The position numbers and the translations under genes are program-made. From Pedobacter ginsengisoli (GTDB lineage Bacteria > Bacteroidota > Bacteroidia > Sphingobacteriales > Sphingobacteriaceae): a stretch of DNA of 64,000 nucleotides. The notes under the pieces were generated by a model, which made no database searches, was not told the DNA's origin, and saw only the letters and a list, made by a program, of their open reading frames with translations. Positions within the stretch are counted from its first letter, which is position 1. Every line of letters starts with the position of its first letter. Of the stretch, positions 42,401 to 52,430 are shown in pieces. The stretch spans positions 3,903,555 through 3,967,554 of the forward strand of contig NZ_CP024091.1 of assembly GCF_002736205.1 (NCBI RefSeq), given 5' to 3'.

Positions 42401-43482
42401 AGGCCAGGCAGTTGTTCATTGTGCTGCCAGCTTTTGAAATTCGTTGAGGAAGCATAATTGACATTCACCCCGCCGTAATAGGTACCTATCCAGATTGAGC
42501 CATTGTAATCCTGATACAAGCTGTAGGTAGAATTCTGATTAAGGCTTCGCCTATTTGACTTACTATGCTGAACGGTTTTAAATTCTTTAGTGTCCGGATC
42601 AAGAATACTAATTCCTTCCTGGGTTCCAATCCATAGCCTACCAGATTTATCCTTAATCATCTTTCTTATAGCATTATGGACCAAGCTGTTACTGTTTTTC
42701 CGATCATGAACAAACCGAGTAAAGGAAGTTGCATTTTTACGAAGCAAATTAAGTCCTCCGTTTTCTGTAGCAATCCATAAATCCCTATTCTGGTCTTCAA
42801 TAATCCCGGTAATTGAATTGTCACTTATACTTCCCGGGTCTTTACTGTTAACAAAAGTATTAACCACTGAAATCTGCTGATCAAACCATACTTTAATCAA
42901 GCCGGCATTAGTGCCAATCCATAAAAACCCTTCTGCATCTTCTTGTAAACTCAGAATTTCACCCCTGGCAATTTGCTTTTGCAGGCCAAGGTGCTCAGCA
43001 TAAATAAATCTGCTGGCACTTCCGGTTACCGACAAATAAAGCCCATTGCTTGTCCCGACCCATAACCGTTTTTTCTTATCCTCATAAATACACCTGATGA
43101 AATTCGGTTCTGGTTTCGTTCTTGGCGGTAAGAGATATATCCTTTCAAAAGAATTTTTCCGGGGAGCAAATTTATTAAGTCCATTAGCCGTGCCTACCCA
43201 TAATATACCTTTACTATCGGTATGCAGTGTGGTGATATAATCATCAGTAAGTGTCGTGGTATCAGCCTCAAAACTTTTGTACAGTCGAAAATGTATACCA
43301 TCATATCTGTTGAGGCCAAACCTAGACCCATACCACATAAAGCCTCTGCTATCCTGTGTGATCGCGAATATTGAATTCTGAGATAATCCATCCTCAGCCA
43401 TGAGGTGACTAAAAACAAGCTCTTGTCCTTTACAGCATAGTTGTACCAGTATAAATGACAGCAGTAAGATGGTTTGTTTCAT
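39427..43482 (-). CDS. hybrid two-component system sensor/regulator
   Basis: A 1351-residue single-protein sensor-regulator of the kind that controls polysaccharide-utilisation loci. Order: signal peptide (1-20), two-component-type propeller repeats (about 25-690), Y_Y_Y domain (about 735-795), one membrane segment (about 803-825), HisKA with His844, HATPase (about 950-1070), receiver with Asp1155 (SDVMMPKMDGF), and an AraC-type HTH domain at the C-terminus (about 1245-1351). The H box is HEIRTHL instead of the usual HEIRTPL. It is divergent from susC. Confidence 0.95.
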   Translation of the reverse strand: MKQTILLLSFILVQLCCKGQELVFSHLMAEDGLSQNSIFAITQDSRGFMWYGSRFGLNRYDGIHFRLYKSFEADTTTLTDDYITTLHTDSKGILWVGTANGLNKFAPRKNSFERIYLLPPRTKPEPNFIRCIYEDKKKRLWVGTSNGLYLSVTGSASRFIYAEHLGLQKQIARGEILSLQEDAEGFLWIGTNAGLIKVWFDQQISVVNTFVNSKDPGSISDNSITGIIEDQNRDLWIATENGGLNLLRKNATSFTRFVHDRKNSNSLVHNAIRKMIKDKSGRLWIGTQEGISILDPDTKEFKTVQHSKSNRRSLNQNSTYSLYQDYNGSIWIGTYYGGVNVNYASSTNFKSWQHNEQLPGLNHNVVSSILEDNQDNLWMATEGGGLNYFNRATKKFGAYLYEPNNPRSLGSNLVKVIYKGRNQNLWVGTHGGGLNLFNPSQNNFRRFSINKSDINKTRSEIVAIFEDSDNVLWVGSQTGLRLFNQDNNELKINHSSDKLRLFGNKNIKVLFKDSRGEIWIATTTGLFLYSKKSNTLLSFKLPKGSNSVSTNSNYINCIQEDAKGNIWVGLYYGGLARYDAGRKFFTVTYTTKDGLSNNNVVGILEDAKHKLWISTSNGLSKFDPETKIFQTYSTSDGMAGDEFNYNSFFKSRNGELFFGGYNGVTHFFPNEIKKNEFRAPIVFTRLTLFNIPVAIGAFNGLLKEDISYTDHLQFKHNQNIFTIEFALLNYIKSNKNKYAYKLEGVNSQWVETNIPLATYTNLPSGTYKLLVKGANNDGVWSSPGSINIAILPPFWKQWWAFCIYAVLLSIILFFITRYFYLKQLLTKDEELHQIKLNFFMNVSHEIRTHLTLIMAPIEKILEGTQHNIVINKQLNTVKNNADRLLRLVSELMDFRKAETKNLKLKVASSDFIPFIRGIYSSFEELSIKRNIAFNLVLPIEEIIVSFDKEQLEKVFFNLISNAFKFTPKGGSITVRVNIQNDQVFVDIEDTGPGIAPEYLGRLFTNFFQVEDHHIQNTGYGIGLALAKNIVELHKGRIEVSSRVMTDNQQGYTNFTVTLQKENQHLQNASYLKDISSFNTETEVQKAPAQKMDSVDSSERIGVKHNRTILIAEDHPELQEMIKETLETDYHVIISKDGLEGWNRATEEIPDLIISDVMMPKMDGFTLCNHLKTDERTSHIPVILLTAKSSETDQISGLTNGADIYLTKPFSSKILQLHVNNLLQARETMRSKFSKLLLLEPSQAVVNPLDKEFLSKLITIVEDHMDDENLGVDLLSQKIGMSQSVLYKKLKALTDMSVNDFSKSIRLKRAAQLLKQKQYTVYEIGYMVGFTDRKYFSREFKKQFGKTPSEYI

Positions 43483-43630
43483 TATTCCAGTATCAAAAAT
43501 AGATTTTCACCCCAAATAAACAGAATCCTCCCCCCGGATATCCTTTGAATCCCTTCAACTTTACCTCTGGTCTAACATTACTATTAGGCTACAAATAAAC
43601 AAAATAACCAAACAACTAAATCAACATTGT

Positions 43631-46600
43631 ATGAAAAAACTTGACTCAAACTTTAGGGGGTTTGATTTAAAATGTCCAGTACTGTTACTGGGTATTTTCA
43701 TTATCTTCTTTCTACCACTTGTTACCAAAGGTCAAAGTAGAACCGTAACAGGAATTGTTACTGATGCGCAACAAATACCTATGCCGGGTATTACAGTAGT
43801 TATAAAGAATTCTAAAAATGTGACTCAAACCGATGCAGAAGGACGCTACCAGATTGCTGCAACCACAGCAGACGAGCTAGAGTTCTCGTATATAGGATTC
43901 GATACGCAAACCATTAAAGTAGGCGATAAAACAACCATCAATATTACTTTGCTGTCATCTACAACAGGCCTGGATGAAGTTGTAGTAGTTGGTTATGGAA
44001 TGCAGAAGAAAGTAAACCTTACCGGTTCTGTTGCCACAATTGAATCAAAATCACTTGAAAATCGACCAATTACAAACGTGTCGTCTGCCTTAGCTGGATT
44101 GGCCCCCGGTGTATTCGTTCGACAATCATCAGGCCGGCCTGGATCTGATGGCGCAACTATACGTATCAGGGGCACAGGAACGCTAAATAGTAACAACGCA
44201 CTGGTAATAATAGATGGAATACAGGGTGTCATGGATGCCGTAAACCCTGAAGATATCGAGAGCATTTCTGTGTTAAAAGATGCAGCTTCAGCCTCAATAT
44301 ATGGTTCTCTTGCTGCAAATGGGGTTATACTAATTACCACTAAAAAAGGGTCGAAGAAGAAGACTGTGGTGACCTATAGTGGAATCCTTTCCCAAACACA
44401 ACCAAGCAATCTGCCAACATTTGTGTCGGATTATGTTACGCACATGAACCTTGTAAATGAAGGTTACCGAAATCTAGGTCAAAACAATATATATACCCAG
44501 GCAACTATTGATACCTGGACTGATGCTAATCAAAATCCAACGGGAGTGAATAGTCTCGGTGTACCCAATAATATAGCCTATCCAAACACGAACTGGGGTG
44601 ATGTAATTTTTCAAAATAAGGTGCTTCAGAACCATAATGTTTCTTTAAATGGCGGAGCAGAGAACATCAGCTTCCTGTTATCCGCAGGCTACCTTGGAAA
44701 TCCAGGAACCATGAAGAACACTGAGCTTAACAGATATCAGTTCAGAGCAAACGTTGAGGCCAAAGTAACTAAATTCTTAACGGTTGGAACACAAACTTTT
44801 GCTTCCATGCAAACTGCAGGAATGGCAAATACAGCAAATGCATTTAACTTTCTGCGTCAAACCACGCCTGGTGTCTATCCAGTTCTTGATGGAAAGTATG
44901 GTTTCCCTCAGGCTCCGGAAGAATCAGCTACAGCCAACAATATCCTTACCTATTTAAACAGTACGGGGGGAGTGACAGGGAATCAAGAATTAATACAACT
45001 TTGTATGCAAACCTGGACCTAGTCAAAGGGCTAAAACTAGAATCCAGGTTTAACTATCAGGCACGCTTTGGTGAAAATAATTCTCATAGTATACCTAATG
45101 AAAGATGGAACTTTGCTACAAATGAGCTGAAAAGTCCGGCTGCACAGCCAGGTCAGCTGAGCACAAATTATTCATTTGATAAAAACTATACGCTCACTGT
45201 AGATAACGTATTACGTTACAATACAACTATCGGTCCGAATCATGAGATTGGGGCACTTGTAGGCTATAATCAAAATTATTATAACTACTATGATTTTAAT
45301 GCAAGCAAGTTAGGTCTGATTGATGCAGACATTACCACTCTTGGGTCAGCTACAACCATGAGCAGCATTGGTGGTCAGGAGTATGACAGATCTATGAGAT
45401 CTTGGTTTGGTCGTGCAAACTATGCTTTCAAGCAGCGCTATCTCCTGGAGGCAGTAGTTAGGTATGATGGCTCTTCGCGTTTTGCCTCAGCAACCAGATG
45501 GGGATTCTTTCCAGCCTTCTCGGCGGGATGGAGAATTTCAGAAGAAAATTTTATAAAAGGGCTAAATGACTACATTGGTAATCTAAAGCTTCGCGCTTCG
45601 TGGGGACAAACCGGAAATAATGCATCTGGAGAATACGACTATCAGGCCACTTACAGCAAACAGAATTATTCTTTTAATAATGTTGCGGCTACCGGCTTAG
45701 CCCAAAATAAAATTGCCAACAAGGATTTGAAATGGGAAACCACTACAGTTACAAATATTGGCCTTGATGGAACTTTATTTAAAGGGGCAATGAATTTTGA
45801 GTTGGATTGGTACAATAAAAAAACAACTGATATACTTTTTACCCCACCCATCCCAATTACTGCCGGGACAGCCAGTGCACCTACCAGAAACATCGCTGCA
45901 GTACTTAATCAGGGTATTGAGGTAACGCTGGGTTACCAGGGAAGCGCTGGAAATGTTAAGTATTCTGCATCCGGTAACTTTGCCTACAATTACAATAGGG
46001 TAACCAAATACAAAGGACAATTCCAGGAATCATATTCAACTGACACACAAGGAAATATGATTTATTCCACCAATCTTGGCAGTGTATCCAGCGGAGGTAC
46101 AGAGCGTATTTTAGAAGGGCATAAAATCAATGAATATTATCTATATAGTCTATATAAGGGTGATGGTAGTTATAAAAATGCAGATGGCTCAGTTAATATC
46201 AACGGTGGCCCCAAAGATGGAATGATTAGAACACCTGCCGATATGGATTGGGCAAATGCAATGCTCTCCGCAGGATATAAGTTCCTTCCTGGAAACACGA
46301 TAAGTAAAAGCCGAATATACTACGGCGATTTTATCTATGCGGATAATAATGGCGATGGTAGTTATGGAAATACGTTTGACAAGCAATTCACCGGTGCATC
46401 TTCTACACCAAAGTATAATTTTGGCCTTCAGGCATCAGCTTCCTGGAAAGGCATTGATATTTTCATGCTTTGGTCGGGTAGTGCAGGTATGAAGTATTAC
46501 TGGAATGCAATAGGATACAACAACTCAATCGTATCATTAGGTAATGCGGTAAGCACTTTAATTGCTAATGATCATTATTATTACAATGAAGCTAATCCTA

Positions 46601-46908
46601 ATGATCCAAGTAACAACATTACTGCTACAAATCCACGGTTAAAAAACACTAGTGATGCCCAAAATGGATTAGATAGTAGGTTCTATCTATACAACGCATC
46701 GTATGTAAAACTTAAAAACTTGCAACTTGGTTACACACTCCCAGAAAAGTTAACTAAAAAAGCCGCCATCAGTAGAGCGCGGTTATACTTATCAGGAGAA
46801 AATCTGTTCACCATAACAAATTACCCTGGACTAGATCCTGAAATCGGTGCTGGTGTCAACTATCCTACCATGAGACAATACTCTCTTGGCTTAAACATTA
46901 CATTTTAA
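43631..46908 (+). pseudogene. SusC/RagA TonB-dependent receptor, frameshifted
   Basis: A starch-utilisation SusC-like outer-membrane transporter. Signal peptide (to about 34), carboxypeptidase-D-like domain (about 37-120), plug with VVVVGYGMQKK and NPEDIESISVLKDA, then the barrel ending in LGLNITF. The frame breaks between 44965 and 45001. The first frame ends at 45022; the second, entered at or before 45001, runs to 46908. Adding one G to the six-G run at 44965-44970 restores an unbroken product of about 1092 residues, with a natural join ...DRESRINTTLYANLDL. It is a recent mutation or sequencing error. susD follows 10 bases later. Confidence 0.88.
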
Positions 46909-46918
46909 TAAGATAATC

Positions 46919-48664
46919 ATGAAGAAAATATTTAATATTTTAATAGTCATAGCAGTACTTACAGGATGTAAAAAAGATCTGCTGGATACAGAACCTTATG
47001 GTTCAATTGCCTCCTCAAATATGTGGACAACTGATAACTTAACAGATCTTGGTGTTACAGGAGTTTACGCTGCACTCAATTCTTCTACCGTAGCAGGCCG
47101 CGACCTTTATCAAATGGATCAATACAGTTATACTGGACAAACCCGTGATGTTCAATCCTTAATGGCAGGTACAATTACTCCAGGAAACGGTTTGTTTAGC
47201 GGCAATTGGCGGGGCTTATATGAGGGTATCCAACGGGCGAACGACGCTATAAAGAACCTACCAACCTCCCCTTCAGCAAACGAGAAAAAAGCACGATATA
47301 TAGCTGAATGCAAGTTTCTAAGGGCATATTTTTACTTCCGTTTAAACCAGCTATGGAAAGGTGTACCTATTTATTTGGAGCCTTTTACCGATACTGAGGC
47401 TACCAAAGGACGCTCAACAGAGGAGGAAGTCTGGAACCAAATCATCGCTGACCTGAATGATTGCATTGCAGAGCCAAATCTACCTCAGAAATATACAAAG
47501 GGGAATGCTAATTTTGGCCATATCACCAAGGGTGCCGCATATGCTCTAAGAGGAAAAGCTTATCTATATCAAAAAAAATGGATCCTTGCCTCAGCCGATT
47601 TCAGCAAGGTAAAAGAAGCCGGTTATACCCTGTTTAGTGACTATAAATCTTTATTTAAAGAGGCGAATGAACAAAGCGATGAAATGATCTTTACCATCCA
47701 AAACATTAGTCTTGCAGGATTTGGATCATCAACACAATGGTATTGCGGTACCCGCTCATCATTCGGTTCTTGCTGGAACACTTATTTAGTTTCTCCTAAT
47801 CTGGTTGACCTCTATGATAATGCCGACGGTACTTTATTTAATTGGGAACAGGTGATTCCGGGTTATTCAGCAATGAGCCCCGCCAAACGCGAAGTATTCT
47901 TTTTGAGAAACAATCTCTCAGCAGCGGAAATTACTGCCGCAACAGCCAGAGGAGCAGAAATGAGCTTATACCTGCCACAAGGAAATGAGGAAAGGATTAA
48001 AGCTGCATATGCCAATAGAGACGGACGTTTGGCGGCAAATGTTATCACTCCATATTCCATCTATAATGGTGTAAATGGTGCAACAAATTCTGCAGTTACC
48101 TCGCGTTGGCCTTACAGATCGGATGCCTTAACTACCGCAGATCTGCGCTCTGATACACAAAGTCTTTTCTATTACCTATACAGAAAATTCGTTTATGAAG
48201 GAAACTCAGAGATTATTGATAGAAATTATGGTCCGATTGATTTTCCAATTATTCGCTATGCCGATGTACTGCTTATGTGGGCCGAGGCAATCAATGAACA
48301 GGGATTCAATCAGGAAGCTGTAAATTTGGTAAATCTTGTTAGGGCAAGAGGCGGAGTAGCACCGCTTCAGTCTTTTGATCCGACAGCTCCTGCTTATGTT
48401 GCAGACCAAATAACAATGAGGGAACGAATCAGAAACGAACGAAGAATAGAATTTCCAAATGAAGGTATCAATTACTTTGATGAACTTCGCTGGATGACAC
48501 TGAAAGAAAAAAGTTTCAAGAGCGGAAATGGAGTAAAACAAGTTTGGGGTGCCAATGTAAGCAGTTATGATTATATGGGTGACCAGCTATATAATTGGCC
48601 GATTCCTCAGGTAGAAATTGAGATGAATAGCAATCTGAAACAAAATCCCGGGTGGGCAAATTAA
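46919..48664 (+). CDS. SusD/RagB glycan-binding lipoprotein
   Basis: A 581-residue outer-membrane lipoprotein with a lipobox at VLTGC (Cys17) and the SusD/RagB N-terminal helical domain, followed by the C-terminal domain (the latter ends MNSNLKQNPGW). It forms the lid on SusC and binds the glycan. It lies 10 bases after the susC frame and ends in a strong terminator, so the two are one unit. Confidence 0.95.
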   Translation: MKKIFNILIVIAVLTGCKKDLLDTEPYGSIASSNMWTTDNLTDLGVTGVYAALNSSTVAGRDLYQMDQYSYTGQTRDVQSLMAGTITPGNGLFSGNWRGLYEGIQRANDAIKNLPTSPSANEKKARYIAECKFLRAYFYFRLNQLWKGVPIYLEPFTDTEATKGRSTEEEVWNQIIADLNDCIAEPNLPQKYTKGNANFGHITKGAAYALRGKAYLYQKKWILASADFSKVKEAGYTLFSDYKSLFKEANEQSDEMIFTIQNISLAGFGSSTQWYCGTRSSFGSCWNTYLVSPNLVDLYDNADGTLFNWEQVIPGYSAMSPAKREVFFLRNNLSAAEITAATARGAEMSLYLPQGNEERIKAAYANRDGRLAANVITPYSIYNGVNGATNSAVTSRWPYRSDALTTADLRSDTQSLFYYLYRKFVYEGNSEIIDRNYGPIDFPIIRYADVLLMWAEAINEQGFNQEAVNLVNLVRARGGVAPLQSFDPTAPAYVADQITMRERIRNERRIEFPNEGINYFDELRWMTLKEKSFKSGNGVKQVWGANVSSYDYMGDQLYNWPIPQVEIEMNSNLKQNPGWAN

Positions 48665-48671
48665 TTAGAGT

Positions 48672-48710
48672 ACATCTGCTGCGGTTAATTAACTGTAGCA
48701 GATGTGTTTT
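48672..48710 (+). terminator. intrinsic terminator after susD
   Basis: ACATCTGCT (48672-48680) pairs with AGCAGATGT (48697-48705), and the inner GTTAA/TTAAC extends the stem. A T-rich run follows. This may reduce transcription of the downstream enzyme genes relative to susCD. Confidence 0.9.
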
Positions 48711-48753
48711 TACGTGTATAGTTTGACACCTGCCTTTTAACCTTTTAATAGAT

Positions 48754-50202
48754 ATGAAAAGAGAACATTTAACCCATTGTTTGATGCTAATATTAATTAC
48801 AGCATTTGCAATCTATAATTTGCAGGCCAAAAATTTGACAAAGCCTGTAACCTATTATGTAGATCATAAAAATGGCGACGACTCCCAATCTGGATCTACA
48901 GAAAAACAGGCTTGGAAAAGCCTCGAACGGGTTAACAAGGCAAGTTTTAAACCTGGTGATCAAATCCTTTTTAAACGAGGAGGTAAATGGGAAGGCCAGT
49001 TGGTTCCTCAGGGCTCAGGCTCTCAATTGTCGCCTATTACTATTGGTACCTACGACAAAGGACCGATGCCTGCAATTGCTGCGGCAGGCAAATTCCGGGA
49101 CGTAATTTTGCTAAAGAACCTGAGTAACATCATTGTTCAGGACCTCGACCTGTCAAACACAGATTCTACTGTAAGAGAGCAAAAGACCGGTCCTACTGGT
49201 GTAAGGGTAATGGCAGAAGATATAGGTACCATATCTAATATCAAATTAACAAATTTATATATACATGATATTAATGGTGACAATAAAAAAGGGAGCAAAG
49301 AAGGTCATGGAATATTTTGGGACTGCCAGGGGCCAAAGCAAAGTAACATAGAAAATCTGCAGATTGAATATTGTAAAGTCGTACGGGTAGATCGGAATGG
49401 AATCAGGGGAAATGGAACTTTCGCCTTTCGCGATAATTGGTTTCCAAACAAGAACCTCATCATAAGAAACTGTTCGCTTAAAGATATAGGAGGTGATGGA
49501 ATTGTTATAAAAGGATTTGATGGCTCAGTAATTGAGCACAACAAATTATTCCATATCAGAACCCGTGCTAGAGACAATGCAGTTGGGATATGGCCACATA
49601 GCAGTGACAATACCCTTATTCAATTCAACGAGGTTGCATTTACAAAAAATCAAGATTGGTCTAATGACGGGCAGTCGTTTGATATTGATGGTAATTGTAA
49701 CAATACCATCATCCAAAACAACTATAGTCATGATAATGAAGGCGGTTTTATGCTGGTCATCTCAGATGCGATAAATGCTAAAAGCAGCATGACAAAAAAC
49801 AGTATAATTAGAAATAACCTAAGCATTAATGATGGTCATAACAGAAAACGTCTTTTCAACTTTGCTCTGGTAACTGACAGCACACTTGTTTCAGGGAATC
49901 TATTCTATAATGACTCGAAAGATATGGTAAACATGGAACTTATTGATATTGAACATGGCGTTCCAAAGAATGTAATTTTCGAAAATAACATTTTTCATTA
50001 CGGGGGCAATGTCGCAGGCATTTTCACTAAATCAGACAAGCAATATGTAGCGATTACCTGGAAGGGCAACTGCTTTGATGGAAACATCACCGGAAAAAAT
50101 AAACTGTTAAATGTAACTGAAAGCAAAACATCTTTAACCAATAAAGACACCAAACAATATCCCTGGAATCTTCTTAAAAAGCTAAAAGTAAAAATGCACT
50201 AG
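48754..50202 (+). CDS. right-handed parallel beta-helix protein
   Basis: A 482-residue secreted protein with a signal peptide (to about residue 25). From YYVDHKNGDD the body is a parallel beta-helix: repeated short strands with Asn ladders (NIIVQDLDL, NLIIRNC, TIIQNNYS, NSIIRNN). This fold is typical of pectin, alginate and related polysaccharide lyases and of some hydrolases. No family-specific catalytic set can be named from sequence. Position between susD and a GH2 hydrolase suggests it acts on the same glycan. Confidence 0.88.
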   Translation: MKREHLTHCLMLILITAFAIYNLQAKNLTKPVTYYVDHKNGDDSQSGSTEKQAWKSLERVNKASFKPGDQILFKRGGKWEGQLVPQGSGSQLSPITIGTYDKGPMPAIAAAGKFRDVILLKNLSNIIVQDLDLSNTDSTVREQKTGPTGVRVMAEDIGTISNIKLTNLYIHDINGDNKKGSKEGHGIFWDCQGPKQSNIENLQIEYCKVVRVDRNGIRGNGTFAFRDNWFPNKNLIIRNCSLKDIGGDGIVIKGFDGSVIEHNKLFHIRTRARDNAVGIWPHSSDNTLIQFNEVAFTKNQDWSNDGQSFDIDGNCNNTIIQNNYSHDNEGGFMLVISDAINAKSSMTKNSIIRNNLSINDGHNRKRLFNFALVTDSTLVSGNLFYNDSKDMVNMELIDIEHGVPKNVIFENNIFHYGGNVAGIFTKSDKQYVAITWKGNCFDGNITGKNKLLNVTESKTSLTNKDTKQYPWNLLKKLKVKMH

Positions 50203-50281
50203 TCATTTTACCCCCTCAATTCATCAATCTGGCAAGCTTCTGGAAGTTTGGTCAAATATTAATACTCACGACAAATACAAT

Positions 50282-52339
50282 ATGCGCAACAGAAATACTA
50301 TTGTTTTACTTATCCTTTTTTTATTGAATGCTCCACCTGCAGAAGCTGCTTTGACTCATGCCAGAGAAACAAACAGAATTATCATACCATTGAACAATGG
50401 CTGGCAATTCTATTTCGCCTATAACTTCGAAACAAATATTAAAAAAGATTTGGTTAATTTACCACATACCTGGAATGCTGCCGAGGTTTTAAATGGTGTG
50501 GCGGATTATAAAAGAACTTCAGCAGTTTATGAAAATAAGCTTAATGTTGCAGACAACTGGAAAGGAAAACGCCTTTTCCTTTATTTTGAGGGAACGAACA
50601 GTGTAGCAACCTTATTGATAAATAATAAGTTTGTAACTGATCATCAGGGAGGCTATACTGCATTTTGTGCTGAAATAACGAATTTTATTACCCCTGGAGA
50701 AAATTCTATAACTGTGCAGGTAAGTAATGCTTACAGGCAGGATGTAATACCATTACATGGCGATTTTAATGTATATGGAGGTATACATCGTCCAGTCTCT
50801 TTAATTATTACCAATCAAAATTGCATTAGCCCCTTAGATTACGGTAGTCCGGGCATATATATCAAGCAAAAAAATCTATCTGCCCAATCCGCAAACATCG
50901 AAGTCTTAAGTAAGCTATCAATATTAAATAGAAAGAGCCTAAGGCTCAAAACTATCATTTATGATAAGGATAAAAAACCCGTATCATCTGTAATTACCAA
51001 AATTAATTCAGAAAATGAGTTGAAACAAGACCTACACATAAATAAACCGCACTTATGGGAAGGGAAAGCTTCCCCCTACCTTTACGCCGTAGAGGTAAGC
51101 CTGCTACAAGATGAGGTGACCATTGACAAGATAGTTCAACCCCTGGGATTACGCAGTTTCCTTGTTGAACCAAATAAAGGGTTTTTTCTTAATGGAAAAT
51201 ATCTCAATCTATATGGTGTTGGTCGACATGAGGATGTTTCCGGTCGGGGATCTGCGCTGACTATTGAGGACCAATATAGAGACATGAGCCTTATTCAAGA
51301 ACTCGGAGCAACTTCGGTTCGTTTAACACATTATCCCCAGAATAAGCTTTTTTATAACCTAAGTGACAGTGCCGGCCTTATTTTGTGGACGGAGATCCCC
51401 TTTGTTGGCCCCGGTGGATATAATGGAACCGGGTACATAAAAAATGAAAAACTAGAAGCAAACATAAGAAAAACACTTAGGGAGATGATCAGGCAAAATT
51501 ATAATCATCCTTCAATATTTTTCTGGGGCCTGTTTAATGAGCTAAAACTAAATTACGATAACCCTCAGCCTTTTATCAACGAATTAAATGTACTTGCAAA
51601 AAAAGAGGACCCAGACCGCTTAACAACATTGGCATCAAACCTAGGTAGTGATACATTTACAGACTTAAGTGATTTGATGGGCTGGAACCAATATTTTGGC
51701 TGGTATGATGGGGTTTTTGAGCAGGTAGGAACATGGGCAGATGAAATACATCGGGCCCTGCCAAACAAACCAATATCAGTCAGCGAATATGGAGCCGGAG
51801 CAAGCCCCTTTAAACATACTGAAGAGCTCCAAAAGCCAGTTCCGAAAGGAAGATTTCATCCTGAAGAATGGCAGACTGCCTTTCATGAAAAACACTGGGC
51901 AGAGTTCAAAAAGCGCCCATATATATGGGGAAAATATGTTTGGGTACTGGCTGATTTCGGGTCATCAATACGGACAGAAGGAGACCAAGATGCGATTAAC
52001 GATAAAGGACTGCTGACTTACGACAGAAAGATAAAAAAGGATGCTTTTTATTTTTATAAAGCAAACTGGAACCCTGAGCCAGTACTGTACATTTCAGAGC
52101 GCAGGAACACCAAGCGCACCAAATCTCTGACGAGTATAAAGGTTTTTTCCAATGGGAAAAAAACAGAATTACTGGTTAATGGAAAGAGTTATGGCAAAAA
52201 AGAAAAGAATGAGCTCAATACTATTGTGTGGGATAACATACCACTGCAGGAAGGAAAAAATAAGATCGTAGTAAAATCTCAAATAAAGGGAAAGTGGCTG
52301 CAAGACAGGTGTGAATGGTATTTAACAACTGCGACATAA
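50282..52339 (+). CDS. glycoside hydrolase family 2 protein
   Basis: A 685-residue exported GH2 enzyme (signal peptide to about residue 22). The N-terminal jelly-roll (about 35-180) and Ig-like domain (about 190-300) precede the TIM barrel, in which the acid/base is Glu420 (FNELK) and the nucleophile Glu502 (VSEYGAG). A further Ig-like domain closes the protein. GH2 covers beta-galactosidase, beta-glucuronidase, beta-mannosidase and others. I cannot fix the specificity. It lies 79 bases after the beta-helix gene. Confidence 0.92.
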   Translation: MRNRNTIVLLILFLLNAPPAEAALTHARETNRIIIPLNNGWQFYFAYNFETNIKKDLVNLPHTWNAAEVLNGVADYKRTSAVYENKLNVADNWKGKRLFLYFEGTNSVATLLINNKFVTDHQGGYTAFCAEITNFITPGENSITVQVSNAYRQDVIPLHGDFNVYGGIHRPVSLIITNQNCISPLDYGSPGIYIKQKNLSAQSANIEVLSKLSILNRKSLRLKTIIYDKDKKPVSSVITKINSENELKQDLHINKPHLWEGKASPYLYAVEVSLLQDEVTIDKIVQPLGLRSFLVEPNKGFFLNGKYLNLYGVGRHEDVSGRGSALTIEDQYRDMSLIQELGATSVRLTHYPQNKLFYNLSDSAGLILWTEIPFVGPGGYNGTGYIKNEKLEANIRKTLREMIRQNYNHPSIFFWGLFNELKLNYDNPQPFINELNVLAKKEDPDRLTTLASNLGSDTFTDLSDLMGWNQYFGWYDGVFEQVGTWADEIHRALPNKPISVSEYGAGASPFKHTEELQKPVPKGRFHPEEWQTAFHEKHWAEFKKRPYIWGKYVWVLADFGSSIRTEGDQDAINDKGLLTYDRKIKKDAFYFYKANWNPEPVLYISERRNTKRTKSLTSIKVFSNGKKTELLVNGKSYGKKEKNELNTIVWDNIPLQEGKNKIVVKSQIKGKWLQDRCEWYLTTAT

Positions 52340-52430
52340 TTCCAACACCAGGAATTTTGACAGTTCATAATTTCGGGATTAACTTGGCATGATAATAGCC
52401 TGTCAATTAAGCACAAGCTAAATTAATGGT

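Noticed and set aside
52357..52406. 7-bp inverted repeat (TTGACAG / CTGTCAA) before the lipoprotein gene.
   Set aside because: It has a loop of 36 bases and no further support.
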